Below, in pieces: positions 16,495-25,612 of a DNA stretch of 64,000 nucleotides (position 1 is the stretch's first letter; each line of letters opens with the position of its first letter). The DNA is from Caryophanales bacterium UBA1744 (GTDB lineage Bacteria > Bacillota_I > Bacilli_A > RFN20 > CAG-826), in contig DCHU01000029.1 of the NCBI GenBank assembly GCA_002314915.1, positions 33,451 to 97,450 of the forward strand. The letters run 5' to 3'. Below the pieces are notes generated by a model, which was given only the letters and a program-made list of their open reading frames with translations, was not told where the DNA came from and did no database searches. The translations under genes were made by a program, and so were the position numbers.

Positions 16495-18270
16495 ATGAAT
16501 ACATCTTGGGACTTATCAAGAATCTGCTCTTCTCAGGAAGAATTTGAGAAGGGTTTAGCCTGGTGCAAAGAAGTTGCAATTCCAGGTGTCGCCTCATTCA
16601 AAGGCAAACTCGGAACCGAAGAGGGATTAATCGGTTATTTGAATCTCGAAAGAGAGATCGAAGAAAAACTTTCTAAGGTCGCTATATTCGCCAGCATGAG
16701 AAGCGATCTCGACAAGAGAGACACTAAAAACGCTCAGGATTTAGCAAGAATCCACTTAGCGTATAACGACTTGGGGGCAGCTGACTCATATTCACAGCCA
16801 GAAATCCTCGCTTTAGGAAAAGAATACATGGATGCGTTCTTTGAAAAACATCCAGAATTCAAAGACTTCGACTACCAGATGGACAAGCTCTTCAACTCAC
16901 AGAAGTTCGTTCTTGATGGTGAGAAGGAAGGGTTGCTCGCTAACTATAGCGCGCTCTCAAATGCAGGATCACAGCTCTATTCCATGTTATCCGTTGCAGA
17001 CGCTATGCCAAAAACCATCACTTTATCTGACGGAAGAGAACTCACTGTCACTCAGTCCAATTGGACACACGAAGTAGAACATGCAAAAACCGAAGAAGAT
17101 AGAAAAGCAATCTTCGAGGCTTTGTATAGCTACTATGACGAGAGAAAGAACACCTATGGTGAAATCTATGCTCAGGTATTGAACGCAGAGATGGCAACCC
17201 TCAAATCAAGAGGATTCTCATCCATTCTCGAAGAGCACCTCTTCACAAACAAGATTCCAACAAGCGTCTTCACGAACCTCGTTGAAGTAGCCTCAAACAA
17301 CAGCGCAGCTCTCAAGAAGTATTATGAGATTAAGAGAAAATATCTCGGCTTAGAGAAATTCCGCTCATACGACAGATTTGTCCAGCTCGCTAAGAGCGAT
17401 TCCAAGTATACATATGAAGAATCACTTAAGATCTTCTATGACTCACTTGAAGGTCTTTATACAGAGGACTACAAGGCTAAGGCTAGAGAAGTCACTGCAG
17501 AAGGCTATGTTGATGTCTTCCCTGGAGCAGGAAAGAGAACAGGTGCTTACTCAACTGGCGGCTATGGAGTTCACCCATATATTCTTTTGAACTTCAACGG
17601 AGGTTTAGACGATATATTCACTGTCGCGCATGAAGCGGGACATTCAGTACACACCATGTACTCAGATGAGGCTCAGCCACTTTTGAAGCAGAATTACACC
17701 ATTTTCGTTGCAGAAATAGCTTCAACATTCAACGAACACAACTTAATTGACTACTTGATGCAGAAAGAAGACGTGTCAAAGAACGACAAGATCTTCCTCT
17801 TACAGAAGGCAATCGATGAAATTTGCGCCACATTCTATCGCCAGACATTATTCGGCCACTACGAATGGGAAGCAGCTAAGAAGGCAGAGGCTGGTGAGCC
17901 TATCAACCACGAGGTCTTATCAAACATCATGGTCGACCTCTATCAGCAGTATTACGGCATCGATATCAGAGAAGAGAAGTATAAGCAGTATGTTTGGGCT
18001 TATATCCCACACCTCTTCTACACTCCATTCTATGTCTACCAGTACGCCACATCATTCACCGCTTCAATGTTGATCTATGAAAACGTTAAGGCAGGTAAAC
18101 CAGGAGCATTCGAAAACTACATCAATATGCTCAAGATGGGCGGAAGCGATTATCCAATCGACGAGGTTAAGTCAGCAGGCGTTGACCTCACGACAAAAGA
18201 GCCATTCCTCGCTGTTACAAGACGTATGGAATATCTCGTTGATGAGTTGGAGAAACTCTTAACAGAATAA
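16495..18270 (+). CDS. pepF: Oligoendopeptidase F, M3 family
   Basis: 591 aa, the usual length for PepF. The zinc site VAHEAGHSVH (HExxH, near residue 380) is intact, with the third ligand expected in FVAEIASTFNE about 25 residues later. N-terminal helical M3 lid, C-terminal catalytic bundle; cytoplasmic (no signal peptide). Cleaves 6-18-residue oligopeptides taken up or left by proteases. Good AAGGAG site; single gene ending in its own terminator. Confidence 0.95.
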   Translation: MNTSWDLSRICSSQEEFEKGLAWCKEVAIPGVASFKGKLGTEEGLIGYLNLEREIEEKLSKVAIFASMRSDLDKRDTKNAQDLARIHLAYNDLGAADSYSQPEILALGKEYMDAFFEKHPEFKDFDYQMDKLFNSQKFVLDGEKEGLLANYSALSNAGSQLYSMLSVADAMPKTITLSDGRELTVTQSNWTHEVEHAKTEEDRKAIFEALYSYYDERKNTYGEIYAQVLNAEMATLKSRGFSSILEEHLFTNKIPTSVFTNLVEVASNNSAALKKYYEIKRKYLGLEKFRSYDRFVQLAKSDSKYTYEESLKIFYDSLEGLYTEDYKAKAREVTAEGYVDVFPGAGKRTGAYSTGGYGVHPYILLNFNGGLDDIFTVAHEAGHSVHTMYSDEAQPLLKQNYTIFVAEIASTFNEHNLIDYLMQKEDVSKNDKIFLLQKAIDEICATFYRQTLFGHYEWEAAKKAEAGEPINHEVLSNIMVDLYQQYYGIDIREEKYKQYVWAYIPHLFYTPFYVYQYATSFTASMLIYENVKAGKPGAFENYINMLKMGGSDYPIDEVKSAGVDLTTKEPFLAVTRRMEYLVDELEKLLTE

Positions 18271-18279
18271 GCCAAAAAG

Positions 18280-18307
18280 AACCTCCCGGATAACCGAGAG
18301 GTTTTTC
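18280..18307 (+). terminator. Terminator of pepF
   Basis: Stem AACCTC-c-CGG / CCG-a-GAGGTT with ATAA loop and a T-run, 9 nt after the stop. The T-run abuts the stop of the convergent gene. Confidence 0.8.
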
Positions 18308-19627
18308 TTATTGTTCTTCTGCTTCTTTATACATCCAGTCGTTCCAAGGGAAGTTCTTCCATGTATTAACATGGAGTCTGTGCATCTCTTGTACGAGCAT
18401 GATTGCTTTAGCGCCGAAATGATCAGCGCCTTCAGGTCTATAGAACTCATAGAGTTCACCATTGAAGAAGATTGCGAATGTTCTGAAGTCATTCTCAACG
18501 TTCATTGTGTAGACTTCTTTGTAGTCTTCGAATATCTCAAATGGTTCACCGAGTTTGGTACCTTTGTAATGGAGACCCTCATGGTCGATTGTTAAGACGC
18601 CCTCACCGCAGATTTCTGTGGTGTTTGGATCCTTAACGCATTTGTATGGAGGGAGGTATCCAAGCTTAACTTCTCTAGAGAATGAGTAGTTAGGGTCTTT
18701 TCTGATCTCTTTGATGATCTGGGCTCTTTCCCAGTCAACCCACTTGGATGGTGTCTCAGGGATTACGCATGTGTCATCGAATGGAAGGAGGTCATAATAC
18801 TCATTGACGTTCATACCGTTGCCACACTTGGTGCACTTACATGAATTGCCTTCAGCTACGATTGTGAATTCCTCACCGCACTTAGGACATTTGTAGAGCA
18901 TATCGTCCCAATGCGAACAAGCGTTGTTCTTGATCTTGTATTTGATCCTAGCGGTCTTGTTCCAGACATAATCGTCGTGGTTGAAGACCTCATCAATCTT
19001 GGTCTGGATTTCATCTCCAGTCATGGCCTTTAAGTCCTCTGGAGTGAATAATTTGTAGATTTTTGCGTAGATTTTGCCAGGTTTATCCTCGATATCGACC
19101 TTATGAGACATGAGATATGCGCCTTTAAGGTCCATGCAGTAGATCGGGATGCCGTAGTGTTTCAAGAACTTACCGGTTCCTGGAACGATAGGCTGAGACA
19201 TACCGAACATGGATGAAGTTCCTTCTGGCGAGAAGGTGACGACGTTTCCGAGTTTGATTGCTCTATGCATTCCGGCGATTGACACCATATCGCTAGAGAA
19301 ATTCTTCTTAGGAATAACGTTTACAAGATGGAATAAGAATCTAAATTTCTTGCGGAAGAATTCGTTGTAGCCAGCAAGCATATTGAACTGCCTTGGATAC
19401 ATGCCTAACTGCAAGAAAAGATAGTCTCTTCTAGAAAGGTGGTTCCAGATAAGGAAGCATGGTCCTGGTTCTTTTCTGATATCATCGACCATCTCAATCT
19501 CTGCGTTATATGGAGCAGCGACGATGTGTGCGAGCACGTTATAAGCCCACCAAACGACTGGGTTTGTCTTTTTAATTTTGCGACGCTCCTCTTGTTGCTG
19601 AAGCGTGAGTTTAGGTTTCTTGGCCAT
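18308..19627 (-). CDS. PlsC-like acyltransferase with zinc ribbon
   Basis: 439 aa. The acyltransferase motif HxxxxD is present as NHLSRRDYLF (near residue 67) and the second motif as FSPEGTSSMFG. These define PlsC-like lysophosphatidate acyltransferases. Past ~220 residues comes an insertion with a zinc ribbon: CPKCGEEF...CKCTKCG, then a C-terminal beta-rich region. The C-terminal half is not in ordinary 1-acylglycerol-3-phosphate acyltransferases (~200-240 aa), so the substrate is uncertain. ATG 19627 has GAGGT before it; an in-frame codon upstream at 19651 is less likely. Membrane-associated phospholipid synthesis or remodelling is inferred. Confidence 0.8.
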   Translation of the reverse strand: MAKKPKLTLQQQEERRKIKKTNPVVWWAYNVLAHIVAAPYNAEIEMVDDIRKEPGPCFLIWNHLSRRDYLFLQLGMYPRQFNMLAGYNEFFRKKFRFLFHLVNVIPKKNFSSDMVSIAGMHRAIKLGNVVTFSPEGTSSMFGMSQPIVPGTGKFLKHYGIPIYCMDLKGAYLMSHKVDIEDKPGKIYAKIYKLFTPEDLKAMTGDEIQTKIDEVFNHDDYVWNKTARIKYKIKNNACSHWDDMLYKCPKCGEEFTIVAEGNSCKCTKCGNGMNVNEYYDLLPFDDTCVIPETPSKWVDWERAQIIKEIRKDPNYSFSREVKLGYLPPYKCVKDPNTTEICGEGVLTIDHEGLHYKGTKLGEPFEIFEDYKEVYTMNVENDFRTFAIFFNGELYEFYRPEGADHFGAKAIMLVQEMHRLHVNTWKNFPWNDWMYKEAEEQ

Positions 19628-19760
19628 AAAGGTACCTCTGAGATAGGGCAATTATACTTTAAAAGTGTACATTATGGAAATCTCTTAAAACGCCTCGTCT
19701 TAAGAGAATCGTAAGATTGTATATAACATTTACCGTTTATCCTTAGGATATGTCTAAGAC

Positions 19761-19786
19761 AAAAAGAAAGACCACAAAGTGGCCTT
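19761..19786 (-). terminator. Terminator of the beta-galactosidase gene
   Basis: Minus-strand stem GGCCAC / GTGGTC around a TTT loop, then CTTTCTTTTT, directly after the stop codon. Confidence 0.75.
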
Positions 19787-19787
19787 T

Positions 19788-22163
19788 TTAGTTTATTTCA
19801 ACGGTTGTTGATGCGTTTCCGAATGGAGATGAGCACTCAATCTTAGCAATACCCTTGCCGATTGGCGCGAATACCGCGAGCGTTTCTCCGAAGTATGTAT
19901 CCGACACTTCGGTGATATATCCACGCGTATTGTATGGGCATGCGCTGCCGAATCCGATTAGTTCAAGATTCTCCATCTTCTCAATCTTGATGTCGCCTCT
20001 AACACTCGAGATGAGAGTTCCGTTTTCATCGGTGTATCTCATTCTCACGTACACGAGTCCATCACTTGCAACTGTTGCTGCCTCAGGTTCAAGCCTTAAG
20101 GTTGGTGTTGAACCACCGCTCACGAGGACCACCTCTCCGATAACATTATTCTCCTTATCGTATGAGACAGCTTTAAGTTCTCCTGGCTGATACTTCACTT
20201 TGAAGATGGTTCTAGCATCATCGTTCATCGCTTTCTTACCAATCTTAGTTCCATTTAAGAAGAGTTCGACGTGATGACAGATTGCATAGACTTCTACTTC
20301 AGTCTTCACGCCTTCGCATCCCGGATATGTCCAAGAGCGTTCAGCCTGTGAGAATTTCCAGCTGGACGGTGAGTGTTTCTTTCCATAATGGAATGGAGCG
20401 ATGACACCCATATTGATTGTGTCGAGCCCGAAAGCCACTCTAGTGTAGTCGGTTTCCGATGTCATCTTTCCAGTGATATCAATGCGTCCTGATCCCGCAT
20501 TTAACCATCCTACCTGATGAGCGAAATCGTCATCGCAGTAATCGGATGTTGTCCAAGAACCGATTCCAACTTCTCCGAGATAGTCAAATCCCGCCCAGAC
20601 AAAGTCTCCGATGAGTCTAGGGTTGTCTTTTGCGATAGACATGAACTTATATGCATCTGAGCAGAATGTCTCTGATCCTAAGATGATTCTATTTGGGTAG
20701 TTCTTTAAATCTTTTTTGTATCTGTTGATACCGTAGTTATATCCGGCGGCATCCATATTCGCGAACGCATCTCTGGTCTTAACATTCGAGCCATGGAGTG
20801 TTGCTCCAAGCTTCATAAAATCTGCACCTAAGATGCCCGCTAAATCGTTGAAGAATTCTGATCCAACGGACTTTTTCTTCTTTTTTGCTGTGGTTTTTGC
20901 ACTCTTTTCAGCTTTCTTGTCGCTATAGACACCAAAGCCCATAGAGTATAGGTAGTTAAAGAAAATGTTCACGCCACATGACACGTAGCGGGTGTCATCT
21001 AACTGATGGAGATACTCGGTGAAGTTCTTGGTTAATTCAATTCCGCGTTTTTCGCTTGTTTCAGCGACTTCGTTGCCGGTTGAATAAAGAATTACGGATG
21101 GGTGATTGAAATCCTTGTCAACGATGTTTTCGAGGTCTTTCTTCCAGTTTGCTTCTACATGTGATGCGTAATCATACTGCGTTTTGTGGATATACCAGCA
21201 GTCTACATATTCATCCACCATCAAGACGCCTAATTCATCGCAGGCGTTGAGGATGTTCTTGGAACATGGATTGTGAGCGGATCTCAATGCGTTGTAACCC
21301 GCTTCTTTATGGATTCTTACTTTGCGGTATTCAGCAGCCTTATGGCTTCTTGCGCCGATTGGTCCGTTATCGTGATGGAAACAAGCGCCTTTTAGGATGA
21401 CTCTTTCTCCATTGATGGTGAGTCCTTCTTCTTTTGTTAATGATACAGTTCTGATGCCGAATCTCTCTTTAACGATGTCGCCTTCAAAATTGACTTCCAA
21501 CTCGTAAAGATTTGGGTGTTCTGGCGACCAGAGTTCAGCATTTGGCACAACGATTTCAAGAGTTGCGTTTCCATCCGTTGTTGTAAGGGTGTTCGCCACC
21601 ACTTCTCCGTTGCGGATAACGTTGAGTCTAAGTTCTCCGTTTGTGTTGGTTTTGATGTTTGCGGAAATCTTGCCTTCCTTGTAATCAACAGTCTTTACTT
21701 TTACTCCATTAATTAAGATGTGCTTCTCAGGTAATACATATACGTTTACGTCTCTATAAATACCTGCGCCTGTATACCATCTAGAGTTTGGCTGATCGTG
21801 GTTCTTGGCAATGACTCTAATTGTGTTCTTTCCATCTTTTAACGCTTCGGTGATGTCGGCAAATATGTCGGTGTAGCCATAGTCGCATTCAGAGACCTTA
21901 ACGTCGTTAACGAAAACCTCGGACACCATCATGATGCCTTCGAATTCGATTATGGTCTTCTTCCCTTTCCAAGATTCAGGCAAATCAAACTCTTTTACAT
22001 ATTCGTAATCGAGTCCGGCAAAGTACGAGTTATTCGTTCCGCCTTTGTTCTCTAAAGCGCGATCCTCATAGATCATCGCATCATGTGGGAGAGTCACTTC
22101 TTTATAGTCATTCTCTCCTAAATGGGCATACTTCCAGCCCCCATTAAATAATATCTTTTCCAT
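19788..22163 (-). CDS. GH2 beta-galactosidase / glycoside hydrolase family 2
   Basis: 791 aa. Order of domains: jelly-roll sugar-binding (1-150; WYTGAGIYRDV is the GH2 hallmark), Ig-like (150-255), TIM barrel (255-560), C-terminal beta domains. Acid/base Glu in YSTGNEVAET (near 364) and nucleophile Glu in LGSETF (near 498). A Lys-rich insertion (KKAEKSAKTTAKKKKK, near 410-430) interrupts the barrel between them. No signal peptide, so it acts inside the cell on sugar brought in by the adjacent GPH symporter. Specificity within GH2 (galactose or glucuronate) is not certain. No Shine-Dalgarno site is evident. Confidence 0.88.
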   Translation of the reverse strand: MEKILFNGGWKYAHLGENDYKEVTLPHDAMIYEDRALENKGGTNNSYFAGLDYEYVKEFDLPESWKGKKTIIEFEGIMMVSEVFVNDVKVSECDYGYTDIFADITEALKDGKNTIRVIAKNHDQPNSRWYTGAGIYRDVNVYVLPEKHILINGVKVKTVDYKEGKISANIKTNTNGELRLNVIRNGEVVANTLTTTDGNATLEIVVPNAELWSPEHPNLYELEVNFEGDIVKERFGIRTVSLTKEEGLTINGERVILKGACFHHDNGPIGARSHKAAEYRKVRIHKEAGYNALRSAHNPCSKNILNACDELGVLMVDEYVDCWYIHKTQYDYASHVEANWKKDLENIVDKDFNHPSVILYSTGNEVAETSEKRGIELTKNFTEYLHQLDDTRYVSCGVNIFFNYLYSMGFGVYSDKKAEKSAKTTAKKKKKSVGSEFFNDLAGILGADFMKLGATLHGSNVKTRDAFANMDAAGYNYGINRYKKDLKNYPNRIILGSETFCSDAYKFMSIAKDNPRLIGDFVWAGFDYLGEVGIGSWTTSDYCDDDFAHQVGWLNAGSGRIDITGKMTSETDYTRVAFGLDTINMGVIAPFHYGKKHSPSSWKFSQAERSWTYPGCEGVKTEVEVYAICHHVELFLNGTKIGKKAMNDDARTIFKVKYQPGELKAVSYDKENNVIGEVVLVSGGSTPTLRLEPEAATVASDGLVYVRMRYTDENGTLISSVRGDIKIEKMENLELIGFGSACPYNTRGYITEVSDTYFGETLAVFAPIGKGIAKIECSSPFGNASTTVEIN

Positions 22164-22200
22164 CGTTGATGTTATTTTATCAGTTATTTGACTATGTTTT

Positions 22201-22227
22201 TGCGTAAATTATGCCGTATTTTACGCA
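22201..22227. promoter_or_regulatory. Candidate operator, inverted repeat TGCGTAAA-N11-TTTACGCA
   Basis: A perfect 8+8 inverted repeat 38-64 nt upstream of the beta-galactosidase ATG, between it and the terminator of the symporter gene. Size and position fit a LacI- or AraC-type binding site for sugar-responsive control. Confidence 0.5.
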
Positions 22228-22235
22228 TTTTATGA

Positions 22236-22265
22236 AAATGAAAAGGGCAACCATATGGTCGCCCT
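22236..22265 (-). terminator. Terminator of the GPH symporter gene
   Basis: Minus-strand stem GGGCGACC / GGTTGCCC (8 bp) with ATAT loop and TTTTC tail, 18 nt after the stop. Confidence 0.8.
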
Positions 22266-22281
22266 AGTTTTGTTAGCTTAA

Positions 22282-24291
22282 TTAAGCAACGTATTCTGGT
22301 AAGCCAGCTGCAACACGGACCTTGTTGAGGTCGATTCTTGCTGCTTCGAGAGCTTCTGCTTCCTTAGCGGCTTTTGCTGCTTTGACTTCTTCTGGGATAG
22401 CTGCTTCTTTTTCTGCCTTCTTTGCATCAGCTGCTGCTTTCTTTTCAGCTGCCTTTGCATCGTTAGCTGCCTTCTTCTCTAAGAACTTAGCGTTCTCAGC
22501 ATCGAAGTCGAGATGCTTCTTCTCGCAGTCTTTCTTCAACTGATCGATACGAGCCTCTTCAACGAGTCTTGCATTTTCTTCAGCTTCCTGAGCTGCTCTG
22601 ACTTCTGGTTCGATCCATTCACCGCCTGCAGCGAGGACTTTAGCCTTCTGGTCAGCGACGATAGCGAGGTTGTCAATCTTGGAGAACTTCTCAACGTTCA
22701 TGAAGACGAACATAACAGCGATTAAGAGATAGCAGACACCTTCAACGCCGAATGCGAGTGTTGTGTTGAGCATTTTGCCGATTGTTGGGAATGCTGAGTT
22801 GAGACCGACGATGATACCGTTACAAACGCCTGCCATAGCGACCATGATTGCGCCGTAGACTGCCATTGTGAATCCGTCTGTACGGATGCCGTGGACTGCT
22901 TCCTGGTGATCGAGAACGTTGGCCATGAGAGCGATTGAGATGTACATTGCAGGTGCTGTACCTAATGCCTTAACGCAGAATGATGCGACAGCGATTGCTG
23001 TAGTTCCAGCAACGTTCATTGAGACGAAGACTGGGATGTAGCAGACTGCTGCTGCAACGAATGCGATGACACCGCCTAATGCGATTGTCTTAGATTTTGT
23101 GAGTTTTGCAGCGATAGGCCAGACGATTGCCATGCCTAATGCTGTTGGGATAGCACCAACTGTGTTGATGACTGAAGCGACTGAGTTTCCGCCTGTCATT
23201 GACTGTGAGTAGAATGACATTGCGTTGTTCTTCATCTGACCACCGAACTGGTAGAGGAAGAAGAAGATAATGATGAACCACCAATATTTGTCTTTGACAC
23301 AAACCTTGATCTGGTCTGCCATTGAAGTCTTTTTGACTTCTGGAGCTGACTCGCCAGCTGCTGCTGCAGCTTCTGCGTTGTTGACAGCTTCTTCTGTGAT
23401 TCTTTCACGTGTGAAGAAGTATTCGAGTAAGCAACCAATGACAAGTGTGGCAACCATGACGATCATGAGGATTGTCCACTTCTGGTTTGCCTGAGCACGT
23501 GAGATTTCAGTTGTGTAATCGACGTTTGGAAGTAAGTTCTTAACGAGGTTGAAGTCGTTTGTCTGTGTAACGCCTTCGCCTAATTCAGCTGCGTGGAGAT
23601 TAACATATGCGTCTGTGTATTTGTAAACTGGTAATAAGCCGAGTAAGTCGACTAAGATACCACCGAACATACCAGAGACACCAGCTGCTGCGAGCTGAGC
23701 TGCCATGATAGCTGTTCCTAAGAGTCCACGAGCTCCGCCATCACGGGTGGAGAGGTTGACTAATGCGGAATGTGATGTGTAGTAGATTGGCCATGCGATT
23801 GCATAGAAGAGGTTGTAACCAACTGCGATTAAGATGGATGCAAGGAGCATTCCGTCCTTTGGCAATGCGCTGTTGGTGAGAAGAGCCTGAATGATTGTGC
23901 TTTCATCAGCAGCCTGTGGGAGTGGAACGATGAACAAGACAACCATTGCGATTGCGATGACAGGCATTCCTAATAAGATCAATGGTCTTGCTTTACCTGC
24001 AAGTGTAGGTTTTCTTTCCATCAAACGTCCGACGAATAAGTTACCGATGACGATAACGATTGCGGAGATGATAGGAAGGAGAGTCTCAAACAATGGTGCC
24101 CAAGTTCCCAATCCAAGAACCTTGTCCCAATACTGAATGAGCCAAATGTTGATAACGCCGTTTCCGAGGAGTGCGCAAATAGGTCCAAGTAAATAGCCTA
24201 AAGCAGCCTCAGGGAAAAGCGATACGGTTGCGCTTTTTATTTTTGACTTCATTAAAGGGGTCTCAAAAAAGCTCTTTCTTTTTTCAGCCAT
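22282..24291 (-). CDS. GPH-family sugar:cation symporter (MelB-like) with charged tail
   Basis: 669 aa. About twelve membrane segments over residues 30-540; the opening (GYLLGPICALLGNGVINIWLIQYW), the DRS/GR-type loop FVGRLMERKP and the late loops are those of glycoside-pentoside-hexuronide:cation symporters. The C-terminus adds about 125 residues of Ala/Lys/Glu-rich helix (LEKKAANDAKAAEKKAAADAKKAEKE...), much longer than in MelB. It lies next to the GH2 gene, so it probably imports the disaccharide or glucuronide cleaved there. AAGGAGG is 6 nt before the ATG; TATAAT is seen about 40 nt upstream. Confidence 0.85.
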   Translation of the reverse strand: MAEKRKSFFETPLMKSKIKSATVSLFPEAALGYLLGPICALLGNGVINIWLIQYWDKVLGLGTWAPLFETLLPIISAIVIVIGNLFVGRLMERKPTLAGKARPLILLGMPVIAIAMVVLFIVPLPQAADESTIIQALLTNSALPKDGMLLASILIAVGYNLFYAIAWPIYYTSHSALVNLSTRDGGARGLLGTAIMAAQLAAAGVSGMFGGILVDLLGLLPVYKYTDAYVNLHAAELGEGVTQTNDFNLVKNLLPNVDYTTEISRAQANQKWTILMIVMVATLVIGCLLEYFFTRERITEEAVNNAEAAAAAGESAPEVKKTSMADQIKVCVKDKYWWFIIIFFFLYQFGGQMKNNAMSFYSQSMTGGNSVASVINTVGAIPTALGMAIVWPIAAKLTKSKTIALGGVIAFVAAAVCYIPVFVSMNVAGTTAIAVASFCVKALGTAPAMYISIALMANVLDHQEAVHGIRTDGFTMAVYGAIMVAMAGVCNGIIVGLNSAFPTIGKMLNTTLAFGVEGVCYLLIAVMFVFMNVEKFSKIDNLAIVADQKAKVLAAGGEWIEPEVRAAQEAEENARLVEEARIDQLKKDCEKKHLDFDAENAKFLEKKAANDAKAAEKKAAADAKKAEKEAAIPEEVKAAKAAKEAEALEAARIDLNKVRVAAGLPEYVA

Positions 24292-24455
24292 AACAGCCTC
24301 CTTAAATTTTGATACTTAATTATAAACATAATTGAAAATAAAAGAGAGTGGGCAATGCGCAAGTATCGTCATTTTTGCCATAAGTGGTAACTTTCACGGC
24401 ATTTTTTGCATAGTTTTTGCGTCTCTCCTCCTGAAAAAACGATTAGTAGAATAAG

Positions 24456-24482
24456 AAAAAGCCCTTATTTTACTAAAGGCTT
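24456..24482 (-). terminator. Terminator of the GNAT-MGMT gene
   Basis: Minus-strand stem AAGCCTT / AAGGGCTT (one bulge) followed by TTTTTCTTATT, next to the stop. The rest of the ~200-nt gap to the symporter start holds its -10 and short TTTTTGC-type repeats only. Confidence 0.65.
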
Positions 24483-24490
24483 ATCTGGGT

Positions 24491-25345
24491 TTAGAGGTAG
24501 CGATATTGGTACTTTGACAGGTCGACTTTGTAGTCTTTGACCACTACTCCATCGTTTTCGAGTCGCCTTTTTTGCTCATCAATTCCGCCTGGCGCACCAA
24601 AGTGTTTTGCAAGTTCTCCTTTGGCGTTTACGACCTTGAAACAAGGGTTCTTGTCTGGATCCGGATTCACATGGAGGATGTTGCCGACCACTCTTGCGAG
24701 GCGTTTGTCTCCTAGGTATTCAGCAATCTGACCATATGTGGCGACTTTGCCATCAGGGATCATTCTAAGGAAGGTATACACTCTTTCGCTTAAAGGGACT
24801 CTATTATTCCAGATGACTCGGCCTATGGACGGCTCTTCAGTGCCCATACGAGTTTCGAACGTGAATGACTTGCAGTCCTGGAAACCGACCTTATGTTGCA
24901 CCCTTTCAGATTGTGGATTGGAGATGAAACTGCAGCAAGTAATGCAATCGACTTCTTGTTCTTTGAAGAGATATTCAATTGCGGCCTTTGCTAGTTCAGG
25001 CATAAATCCTCTACCCCAAAATGGCTTAGCGAGGACATATCCTAGTTCTTTGCATTTATATTCGTTTAGTTCTGGAAAATGATTTGGGTTTGTTTCCTCA
25101 ATGCCGAGTGAGCCAATAACTTTACCGTCATAGACGATTGCGAATGTTTTCTTCCCATTCATGAACATATCAAGAATCATTTGTGATTCGTTGATGTCTT
25201 TGTGATGTGACCATCCCGCCATTTCTCCTACTCCAGGCACTTTTGCATATTCAAAGAAATCCTCTAAGTCCGAAGGCTTAAAAGCCCTTAAAGTGAGTCT
25301 TTCGGTGTTAATTACTACATTTGTTAGGTCGATTGGGAAGTCCAT
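24491..25345 (-). CDS. GNAT acetyltransferase fused to MGMT/alkyltransferase-like domain
   Basis: 284 aa from ATG 25345. Residues ~8-165 form a RimJ/RimL-type GNAT domain (TERLTLRAFKPSD..., acetyl-CoA loop WGRGFM). Residues ~185-284 form the DNA-binding domain of O6-alkylguanine transferases: YTFLRMIPDGKVATYGQIAEYLG, RLARVVGNILHVNP, then NPCFKVVN in place of the usual PCHRV, so the acceptor Cys (near 235) is kept but His and Arg are replaced. It could be a repair protein or an alkyl-damage sensor with a modifying domain. Start chosen because TTGAAT-17-TATAAG ends 6 nt before this ATG; ATG 25363 is an alternative. Confidence 0.8.
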   Translation of the reverse strand: MDFPIDLTNVVINTERLTLRAFKPSDLEDFFEYAKVPGVGEMAGWSHHKDINESQMILDMFMNGKKTFAIVYDGKVIGSLGIEETNPNHFPELNEYKCKELGYVLAKPFWGRGFMPELAKAAIEYLFKEQEVDCITCCSFISNPQSERVQHKVGFQDCKSFTFETRMGTEEPSIGRVIWNNRVPLSERVYTFLRMIPDGKVATYGQIAEYLGDKRLARVVGNILHVNPDPDKNPCFKVVNAKGELAKHFGAPGGIDEQKRRLENDGVVVKDYKVDLSKYQYRYL

Positions 25346-25351
25346 AGATCT

Positions 25352-25380
25352 CTTATACCCCATCTATTGTACCTATTCAA
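25352..25380 (-). promoter_or_regulatory. Leaderless-type promoter of the GNAT-MGMT gene
   Basis: Minus strand: TTGAAT, 17 bp, TATAAG (25352-25357), 6 nt to ATG 25345; no ribosome binding site between. Confidence 0.55.
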
Positions 25381-25385
25381 TGACA

Positions 25386-25416
25386 GATAAAGAAAACCAC
25401 CGGTTTCCCGATGGTT
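25386..25416 (-). terminator. Second terminator downstream of the tRNA pair
   Basis: Minus-strand stem AAACCATCGG / CCGGTGGTTT with GAAA loop and TTTTCTTT. Tandem with the one at 25495; the ~80 nt between them holds only a small CAACC-GAAA-GGGTTG hairpin and no ORF. Confidence 0.65.
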
Positions 25417-25494
25417 TATGTTTCAGGCTTTTTACTTCTTAAATCCGCTGTTAAATTTCAAACAGACACAACCCTTTCGGTTGGTTCATGGGTT

Positions 25495-25525
25495 AAAGAA
25501 AAACCGGACCTTTTAGATCCGGTTT
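25495..25525 (-). terminator. Terminator of the tRNA-Asn/tRNA-Glu unit
   Basis: Minus-strand stem AAACCGGA / TCCGGTTT (8 bp), 9-nt loop, then TTTTTCTTT, 10 nt after tRNA-Glu. Confidence 0.8.
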
Positions 25526-25534
25526 ATAGTCAGT

Positions 25535-25609
25535 TGGTGACCTGTACGGGACTCGAACCCATGAACCCACCGTGAAAGGGTGGTGTCTTAACCGCTTGAC
25601 GAACAGGCC
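25535..25609 (-). tRNA. tRNA-Glu (anticodon TTC)
   Basis: 75-nt cloverleaf on the minus strand: acceptor GGCCTGT/ACAGGTC, anticodon stem CCACC/GGTGG with loop CTTTCAC, T-arm GGGTTCGAGTCC, encoded CCA. Cotranscribed with tRNA-Asn 3 nt upstream. Confidence 0.95.
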
Positions 25610-25612
25610 AGC

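Noticed and set aside
25416..25494. Stretch between two terminators that might hold a small RNA or tRNA remnant (a short GGTTCATGGGTT match to the tRNA T-arm area)
   Set aside because: No cloverleaf, promoter or ORF; the match is short and the tandem terminators explain the layout.
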